Part shown: positions 57,386-63,194 of the stretch, piece after piece
Numbering within the stretch: the first letter of the stretch is position 1
How the letters are laid out: each line of letters opens with the position of its first letter
Virus record (IMG/VR): IMGVR_UViG_3300028194_000318
Coordinates: 1-63,194 of that record
DNA from: a virus
Reading direction: 5' to 3' (one strand)
Length of the DNA: 63,194 nucleotides
Notes under the pieces: model-generated
The model's input: only the letters and a program-made list of their open reading frames with translations
Told to the model about the DNA's origin: nothing
The model's database searches: none
Made by a program: the position numbers and the translations under genes

Positions 57386-60136
57386 ATGAGAGTATTAAAT
57401 GCAATGCAACTTAAGAATGGTGCCAAAGCTGAAGCTGGACCAACGTTTTCTAGTTTAACGCAGCCAGTTCAATTTTTACCATATAAAAAGAAAGATGATG
57501 ATTGGGCAGCTTGGAACTTAGATTGGTTAGAACTTCAAGGTATAGAATTTTTACGTATAAATTCTAGAAGGTTATTAAAGAATTATAAATTAGCAAAAGG
57601 TGTAATTGATAAATCAGATTACATTGTTGAGCCAGATAATGAATACAAAGATTTAATGGACACTCTTACAAAAGAGAATGATTCTGCATTAGAATTAAAA
57701 TTTTATCCAATTGTTCCTAATGTAATCAATGTATTAACTGGTGAATTTGCAAAGAGATATTCCAAAGTACAATTTAGAGCAGTAGATGATGCATCCTATA
57801 ATGAGATGCTAGAACAAAAAAGAATGCAAATAGAAGAAGCTCTATTATCAGATGCTGAAGCTAACCTTGTACGTAGAATGGTTGATATGGGTATGGACCC
57901 TGCTTCTGAAGAAGCACAACAGCAAATGTCTCCTGAAGCTATTAAATCATTACCAGAAATTGAAGACTTCTTTAGTAAGTCATACAGGAGTATGGTTGAA
58001 GAATGGGCATCCCACCAACTTGCAGTAGATGATGAAAGATTTAAAATGCAAGAACTTGAAGAAAGAGGCTTTAGAGATATGCTTATTGCAGATAGAGAGT
58101 TTTGGCATTTCCGTATGTTAGAAGATGACTATGATGTTGAGCTATGGAATCCTGTATTAACATTTTATCAGAAGTCCCCAGATCAAAGATATATTGCAGA
58201 TTCAAATTATGCAGGTAAAGTTGATCTAATGACTGTATCAGATGCAATTGATAGATATGGTTATTTAATGGATGAAAAACAACTAAAGTCATTACAAAGA
58301 ATTTATCCAGCTAGATCAGCACAATATCAAGTAAATGGATACCAAAATGATGGGGCATATTATGATGCAACAAGATCACATGAATGGAATACTAATTCAC
58401 CAGGTTTAGCATACAGACAATTTACAAGTAACTATTGGAATGATCCAGCAAATGGTGGTGATATACTAAGTGAGATACTTGATGAGAATGAAGATGTATC
58501 ATCTTGGGGTGAAGGAAACCTATTAAGAGTTGCAACAATATATTGGAAGACTCAAAGAAAAGTAGGACATTTAACAAAGATAGAAGATGATGGAGAAGTA
58601 ACTCAAGAAATAGTTGATGAAACATTTAAGATTACTAAGAAAGCAATTTTTGATACGTCAATTTTCAAGAACAAAAGCAAAGAAAATTTATTGCAGGGTG
58701 AACACATAGAATGGATATGGATTAATGAAGTTTGGGGTGGAGTTAAGATAGGTCCAAATTTACCTGCTATGTGGAGATCTACTATGGGTGATAATATAAA
58801 CCCTATTTATTTAGGTATTAACAGAACTAAACCTGGTAGATTGCCTTTTCAATTTAAAGGAAACAATACACTTTATGGATGTAAACTTCCTGTAGAAGGA
58901 AGAGTATTTTCAGATAGAAACACTAGATCTACATCATTAGTTGATCTAATGAAAGCATACCAAGTTGGATACAATATGGTTAATAACCAGATTGCAGACA
59001 TTCTAATAGATGAATTAGGAACAGTAATCATGTTTGATCAAAATGCTTTACCACGTCATTCCATGGGGGAAGATTGGGGTAAAAATAATTATTCAAAAGC
59101 ATGGGTGGCAATGAAAGATTTTCAAATGTTACCATTAGATACTTCAATTACTAATACTGAGAATGCTACCAACTTCAACCATTATCAGACTCTGAACATG
59201 GAACAGACTAGTAGGTTGATGTCAAGAATACAATTAGCTAATTACTTTAAACAACAATGTTTTGATGCTATAGGTATTAACCCACAACGTCTAGGAGGAG
59301 CTGTATCAGCTCAAACAGCTACTGGAGTAGTTCAGGCTATGCAACAATCATACGCTCAAACAGAGATGTATTTTGTACAGCATTCAGATCATCTAATGCC
59401 AAGAGTGCATCAAATGAGAACTGACTTAGCTCAATACTATTATAGTACTAATCCAAGTGTTAGATTATCTTATATCTCTACAGAAGCTGAGAAGGTCAAT
59501 TTTCAGATAAATGGAACTGATTTATTACTAAGAGATTTTAATGTATTTGCAACTACTAAAACTAATCATAGAGCTATATTAGAAAATCTTAAACAAATGG
59601 CTCTTACTAATAATACTACTGGAGCAAGTATCTATGAATTAGGTAATATTGTTAAAGCTGACTCAATTGCAGAAGTATCAGATATACTAAAAGATTCTGA
59701 AACTAGAGTGCAAAAGCAAAGAGAGCAAGATATGCAACAGCAACGTCAGATGCAGGAACAACAATTAAAAGCTAAGGCTCAAGAAGATCAGCAAAAACTT
59801 CAAGTTGAAATGGCTGAAAATGAAAAAGACAGACAGAATGATATTACATTAGCAGAAATTAGATCAGCAGGATATGGTTCTATGGTTGATATTAATCAAA
59901 ACCAACAATCTGATTTTCAAGATGCTATGAAAGATATTAGAGAAACTACACAGTACCGTGAACAAATGAATTTAAAGCGTGAAGAGAATGCTTCTAAATC
60001 ATCTATGGAGAATAGTAGATTATCTGTTGAAAGGGAAAAAATAGCTGCTGACAAACAAATTGCTAACACTAAACTACAAATAGCAAGGGAGAACAAAAAC
60101 AAGTATGATTCACCAAAAAAGAAAGATAAAAAGTAA
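57386..60136 (+). CDS. Portal protein, large crAss-like type
   Basis: 916 aa. N-terminal half with Y-P-I-V-P-N-V-I-N-V-L-T-G-E-F-A-K-R-Y as the portal start signature I associate with crAss-like portals, a central region ending N-P-Q-R-L-G-G-A-V-S-A-Q-T-A-T-G-V, and a long Gln/Glu/Lys-rich coiled coil (about 770-900) that would line the capsid interior. Immediately follows terL. Confidence 0.82.
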   Translation: MRVLNAMQLKNGAKAEAGPTFSSLTQPVQFLPYKKKDDDWAAWNLDWLELQGIEFLRINSRRLLKNYKLAKGVIDKSDYIVEPDNEYKDLMDTLTKENDSALELKFYPIVPNVINVLTGEFAKRYSKVQFRAVDDASYNEMLEQKRMQIEEALLSDAEANLVRRMVDMGMDPASEEAQQQMSPEAIKSLPEIEDFFSKSYRSMVEEWASHQLAVDDERFKMQELEERGFRDMLIADREFWHFRMLEDDYDVELWNPVLTFYQKSPDQRYIADSNYAGKVDLMTVSDAIDRYGYLMDEKQLKSLQRIYPARSAQYQVNGYQNDGAYYDATRSHEWNTNSPGLAYRQFTSNYWNDPANGGDILSEILDENEDVSSWGEGNLLRVATIYWKTQRKVGHLTKIEDDGEVTQEIVDETFKITKKAIFDTSIFKNKSKENLLQGEHIEWIWINEVWGGVKIGPNLPAMWRSTMGDNINPIYLGINRTKPGRLPFQFKGNNTLYGCKLPVEGRVFSDRNTRSTSLVDLMKAYQVGYNMVNNQIADILIDELGTVIMFDQNALPRHSMGEDWGKNNYSKAWVAMKDFQMLPLDTSITNTENATNFNHYQTLNMEQTSRLMSRIQLANYFKQQCFDAIGINPQRLGGAVSAQTATGVVQAMQQSYAQTEMYFVQHSDHLMPRVHQMRTDLAQYYYSTNPSVRLSYISTEAEKVNFQINGTDLLLRDFNVFATTKTNHRAILENLKQMALTNNTTGASIYELGNIVKADSIAEVSDILKDSETRVQKQREQDMQQQRQMQEQQLKAKAQEDQQKLQVEMAENEKDRQNDITLAEIRSAGYGSMVDINQNQQSDFQDAMKDIRETTQYREQMNLKREENASKSSMENSRLSVEREKIAADKQIANTKLQIARENKNKYDSPKKKDKK

Positions 60137-60214
60137 GCGTTAGCTATATACTGCAATTTATTTTCATTTTTCTAAAAATTTTTTAAGTTTAACATACCAA
60201 TATATTATAAAAGA

Positions 60215-60232
60215 TTTCTTATATTATATATG
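60215..60232 (+). promoter_or_regulatory. Putative phage promoter element before scaffold and capsid genes
   Basis: TTTCTTATATTATATATG in the 129-nt gap after the portal, 33 nt before the ATG at 60266. Shares TATATTATATA with the elements at 6734, 11721 and 11809. Expected to give strong expression of scaffold and major capsid protein. Confidence 0.4.
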
Positions 60233-60265
60233 TAAGAAGTATTAATATTAAAACCAACAAATATT

Positions 60266-61567
60266 ATGAGTGCAACGCAAACACAAACTGTGAATAGTAA
60301 AGTAGAACAAGTAGATGTAAATTTAGATGAAATATTCAATGCTGCTCCAAGCGGTGCTGATATGATTCAAGATACTAAGGCTAAACCTAAAAGTATTTTT
60401 TCAAGAGGGGAAAAAGCTGATATGTCTTTTGCAGACCCAGATGTCAGTGATGTAGATGATTTAGATGCTAAAGTAGAAGAAACCAAAGTAGATGAAACTA
60501 CTGAAGAAACTACTGAAGAAGTAAAAGCTGAATCTAAACCAGAAGTAGCTGAGGATATACTAGATTCTCTAGACAATGTAGAAGAAGAAGAAGTTGAAAC
60601 TAAAAAAGAAGAAAAGAGAGGTAGAAAATCTATCAGTGGTATTTCAGATGTATTTGGAAAACTAATTAAAGATGATAAGATTGTTCCTTTTGATGATGAT
60701 AAAGCTTTAGAGGAATATAGTGCTAAAGATTGGGAAGAACTTATTGAAGCTAACTTAGAAGAAAAAGCTAATCAAGTAAGACGTGAAACACCAAAGCAAT
60801 TTTTTCAGAGCTTACCACAAGAATTACAAATAGCTGCAAAATATGTAGCAGATGGTGGTAAAGATTTAAAAGGTTTATTTTCTACATTATCACAAGTAGA
60901 GCAGCATAAAGAGTTAAACATTAAAAAAGCAGGTGATCAAGAAAAAATTATCACTGAGTATTTAAGTGCAACAGGATATGGTACTGCTGAAGATATACAA
61001 GAAGAAATTGAAATTTGGAAAGACTTAGGCAAACTTGAATCACAAGCTTCTAAGTTTAAACCTAAATTGGATAAGATGCAAGAAAAAGTTGTTGCAAGAA
61101 AATTGCAAGAGCAAGAGCTTAAAAAGAAACAACAAGAAAATGCATCACAAGCGTACATGAAGAATGTATATGAAACATTAAAAGAAGGTAAATTGGGAGA
61201 TATTAAAGTTGACAGAAAAACTCAGGCCATGTTATATAATGGTTTAGTTCAGCCTAATTACCCATCAGTAAGTGGAACTAATACTAATCTATTAGGACAC
61301 CTACTAGAAAAATATCAATTTGTGGAACCTAATTATGGATTAATCTCTGAGGCTCTGTGGCTATTACAAGACCCAGTAGCTTACAAAGCAAAGATAATGG
61401 ATAAGGGTGCACAAAAGAGTGTTGAGAAGACGGTCAGAAAATTGAAGAGTGAGCAAACTAATGCAGGCGGTGCTTCATTAGGTGTGCAAGCAAGAGATGA
61501 AGAAAGTAAAAAAACTTCATCTAAAAGAAAGATTCAAAGACCTACCAACATATTTAAAAGAATTTAA
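60266..61567 (+). CDS. Scaffold-like acidic protein
   Basis: 433 aa. Highly acidic N-terminal half (repeated E-E-T-T-E-E-V and E-E-E-E-V-E-T) and a helical C-terminal half ending S-S-K-R-K-I-Q-R-P-T-N-I-F-K-R. Position between portal and capsid and the acidic helical composition are typical of scaffolding proteins; the basic end could contact the capsid protein. Confidence 0.7.
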   Translation: MSATQTQTVNSKVEQVDVNLDEIFNAAPSGADMIQDTKAKPKSIFSRGEKADMSFADPDVSDVDDLDAKVEETKVDETTEETTEEVKAESKPEVAEDILDSLDNVEEEEVETKKEEKRGRKSISGISDVFGKLIKDDKIVPFDDDKALEEYSAKDWEELIEANLEEKANQVRRETPKQFFQSLPQELQIAAKYVADGGKDLKGLFSTLSQVEQHKELNIKKAGDQEKIITEYLSATGYGTAEDIQEEIEIWKDLGKLESQASKFKPKLDKMQEKVVARKLQEQELKKKQQENASQAYMKNVYETLKEGKLGDIKVDRKTQAMLYNGLVQPNYPSVSGTNTNLLGHLLEKYQFVEPNYGLISEALWLLQDPVAYKAKIMDKGAQKSVEKTVRKLKSEQTNAGGASLGVQARDEESKKTSSKRKIQRPTNIFKRI

Positions 61568-61629
61568 TCAAGTATGTATTAAATATTAACAGAGTAAAAT
61601 TAATTATTAACTAAAAACAATCAAAAATT

Positions 61630-63194
61630 ATGGCAACTCCAGTTTTAAATAATGGGATTTTCCTACGTGATACAAGCTATAAAGCAAGTTCACATGTTGA
61701 TTCTTATCACCTAACCCAAATGCTTGGTAACCCTGAGCCTATGGATATGGGACCAATTGATTTATGGGCTATGACCCAAAAGGTAGAAATGCCTTTATAT
61801 CAAATGGCTTCTTTTGGTGGAAAGAATACAATCATGGTGGATAATGCTAGAGGTGAGTACAAGTGGCAAACTCCTATTGCACAAGATCTTCCGTACATTG
61901 TTGCGGATATTGAACCAGCTAATGCTAGTAAAGGTACAGATGGTACATTATTTAAGATCAAAATTAACAAAAGAACTTTTGGACATGGTGACATTATTAC
62001 TTATGATAAGTATAATGGACTAGAACTTTACATCACAGCAGATGATATTATCCCTGCAGGTGACGGTTTTGTTTACACTGTTCAATTAGTGAACAACAAC
62101 AACACGGCTTTCTTGGATAACAAGTATTTAGCTAAAGGTACTAAATTCTTCAGAAAAGGTTCTGCAAGAGGAGAGTACGGAGAAAGATTCTCAGACATTG
62201 AAACTGGTTCTGGTTTCCGTGAATTCTACAATTTTGTAGGAGGAGCAGAAGCACATGTACACTATTCAATTTCTTCAAGAGCAGATTTAATGATCAAAGG
62301 TGGATTAAACGCTGATGGTACTGTACCTGTTACTGAAATCTGGAGAAACTTCAACACAGATCCAAACAATCCATCAGTACCTAGTATTGAAGGACTTGTA
62401 GCTAACATGGGTAAAGCAGGAGCAAGAGAAGCATTTGAAAATGGAACTCTTACAAGAACTTTCATTACAAATATGGAAGCAGCTCACTTATCTAAAATAG
62501 CAACGGATATTGAAACTTACCTAATGTGGGGTAAAGGTGGTAGAATTAAGCAAGATGGACCGGATGATATTAGATTATCTGTAGGTTTATGGGCACAGTT
62601 AGATAACTCTTTCAAAAGAGTATATAACAAGTCTTCATTTACTCTTGACATGTTTAAGTCTGAACTTTATAACTTCTATCAAGGTAAAGTTGAATTTAAA
62701 GGGCCAGACCCACAAAGATCACTTGTTGTACAAACAGGTATTGGAGGTATGCAACTAATCAACAAAGCAATTGCTGATGAAGTGTATGGTTCAGGTCTAG
62801 TACAAAATGCATCAGATATTGGAGCTGTTAAAGGTTCTGGTATGGATTTAGATTATGGTTTTGCTTACACAAGCTTTACTATTCCTTTCTTAGCTAACGT
62901 TAAGTTTGTATTAAATCCAGCATTTGATAACTTAAATACTAATGACATTGAGAATCCATTAATTGATGGAAGACCTCTAAGTTCATTTAGCTTTATTATC
63001 TTTGATGTAACAGATGAAGGAAATGACAACATTCACTTGTTGAAACTTTCTTGGGATAATCAACTTAAGTGGTTCTACCAAAATGGTACTATGGACTACA
63101 TGGGAAGAACTCAAGGTTTTGCTTCTACTGGACAATTCAATGGATATAGAGTTTATATGACTCAGACCATGCCAGCTATTTGGGTTAAGGATCC
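61630..63194 (+). CDS. Major capsid protein (3' end outside window)
   Basis: 521 codons to the right edge without a stop. M-A-T-P-V-L-N-N-G-I-F-L-R-D, P-L-Y-Q-M-A-S-F-G-G-K-N, a loop N-N-T-A-F-L-D-N-K, Y-L-M-W-G-K-G-G, and V-Q-T-G-I-G-G-M-Q-L. The arrangement fits HK97-fold capsid proteins of crAss-like phages, usually about 490-520 aa, so little is missing. A folding target for the GroES-like protein. Confidence 0.82.
   Translation, partial: MATPVLNNGIFLRDTSYKASSHVDSYHLTQMLGNPEPMDMGPIDLWAMTQKVEMPLYQMASFGGKNTIMVDNARGEYKWQTPIAQDLPYIVADIEPANASKGTDGTLFKIKINKRTFGHGDIITYDKYNGLELYITADDIIPAGDGFVYTVQLVNNNNTAFLDNKYLAKGTKFFRKGSARGEYGERFSDIETGSGFREFYNFVGGAEAHVHYSISSRADLMIKGGLNADGTVPVTEIWRNFNTDPNNPSVPSIEGLVANMGKAGAREAFENGTLTRTFITNMEAAHLSKIATDIETYLMWGKGGRIKQDGPDDIRLSVGLWAQLDNSFKRVYNKSSFTLDMFKSELYNFYQGKVEFKGPDPQRSLVVQTGIGGMQLINKAIADEVYGSGLVQNASDIGAVKGSGMDLDYGFAYTSFTIPFLANVKFVLNPAFDNLNTNDIENPLIDGRPLSSFSFIIFDVTDEGNDNIHLLKLSWDNQLKWFYQNGTMDYMGRTQGFASTGQFNGYRVYMTQTMPAIWVKD

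Noticed and set aside
1-63194. Stop-codon reassignment, known in some crAss-like phages
   Set aside because: TAG and TGA end genes at expected places (nrdA, small genes) and long structural ORFs are open under the standard code.
1-63194. Insertion sequences, integrase and attachment sites
   Set aside because: No transposase, integrase or flanking direct repeats were recognised; the HNH gene next to the tRNA shows no sign of an integration site.

Overview
The window looks like part of the genome of a tailed DNA phage of the crAss-like type (order Crassvirales or a close relative) infecting a member of the Bacteroidota, probably a flavobacterium. The host inference rests on strong AT-richness, A-rich leaders instead of Shine-Dalgarno sequences, several promoters with the Bacteroidota TAnnTTTG element (two with TTG exactly 20 nt upstream), a lipoprotein with a flavobacterial K-E-E surface-export signal, and signal peptides ending in QAQ/QGQ. 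The crAss-like inference rests on the order IHF/HU-like protein, PD-(D/E)XK protein, GroES, large terminase, ~900-aa portal, acidic scaffold-like protein, major capsid protein, plus a family-B polymerase, DnaG-like primase, DnaB-like helicase, Sak4-like ATPase and uracil-DNA glycosylase. No similarity search could be run, so all family names are from motifs and recall. The genetic code looks standard: TAA, TAG and TGA all end genes and long ORFs are open. Both window ends cut genes, so the genome continues on both sides.

Layout. 1-6.7 kb (+): the end of one large protein and a complete 1945-aa polyvalent protein with an embedded nuclease domain. 6.8-8.8 kb (+): an exported cassette (outer-membrane barrel-like protein, membrane/coiled-coil protein, periplasmic thioredoxin-fold protein without CxxC). 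8.8-11.7 kb (-): class I ribonucleotide reductase nrdB-nrdA and a small gene. 11.8-23.7 kb (+): many tiny basic proteins, a holin, a CDGSH-like microprotein, and three fibre-type proteins with shared repeats. 23.7-48.5 kb (-): the replication, nucleotide and accessory block, with one gene (41.3 kb) on the opposite strand and one tRNA-Arg(UCU). 46.9-48.7 kb: hairpin-rich non-coding DNA next to the divergence point between the - block and the + late block. 48.7-63.2 kb (+): a second cluster of tiny basic proteins, endolysin, IHF-like protein, packaging and capsid genes.

How it works together. The - strand block supplies a DnaA-domain-IV-like protein, helicase, primase, SSB-like protein, polymerase, recombination ATPase, RusA resolvase and PD-(D/E)XK exonuclease, with RNR, MazG-like and dNTP-pyrophosphohydrolase-like enzymes managing the nucleotide pool and uracil-DNA glycosylase removing uracil. 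The + strand blocks make and release virions. The least explained unit is the tightly overlapping - strand operon at 28.3-34.9 kb: a metallopeptidase/VWA protein, a MoxR-type AAA+ ATPase, two mutually similar unknown proteins with a BRCT-like segment, a 46-aa protein and a nuclease. This is the best candidate here for an undescribed system. Other leads are the phage-encoded surface lipoprotein and outer-membrane protein, a common N-terminal tag on four virion-type proteins, the tiny basic protein clusters, and a terminator-like hairpin inside a coding sequence.
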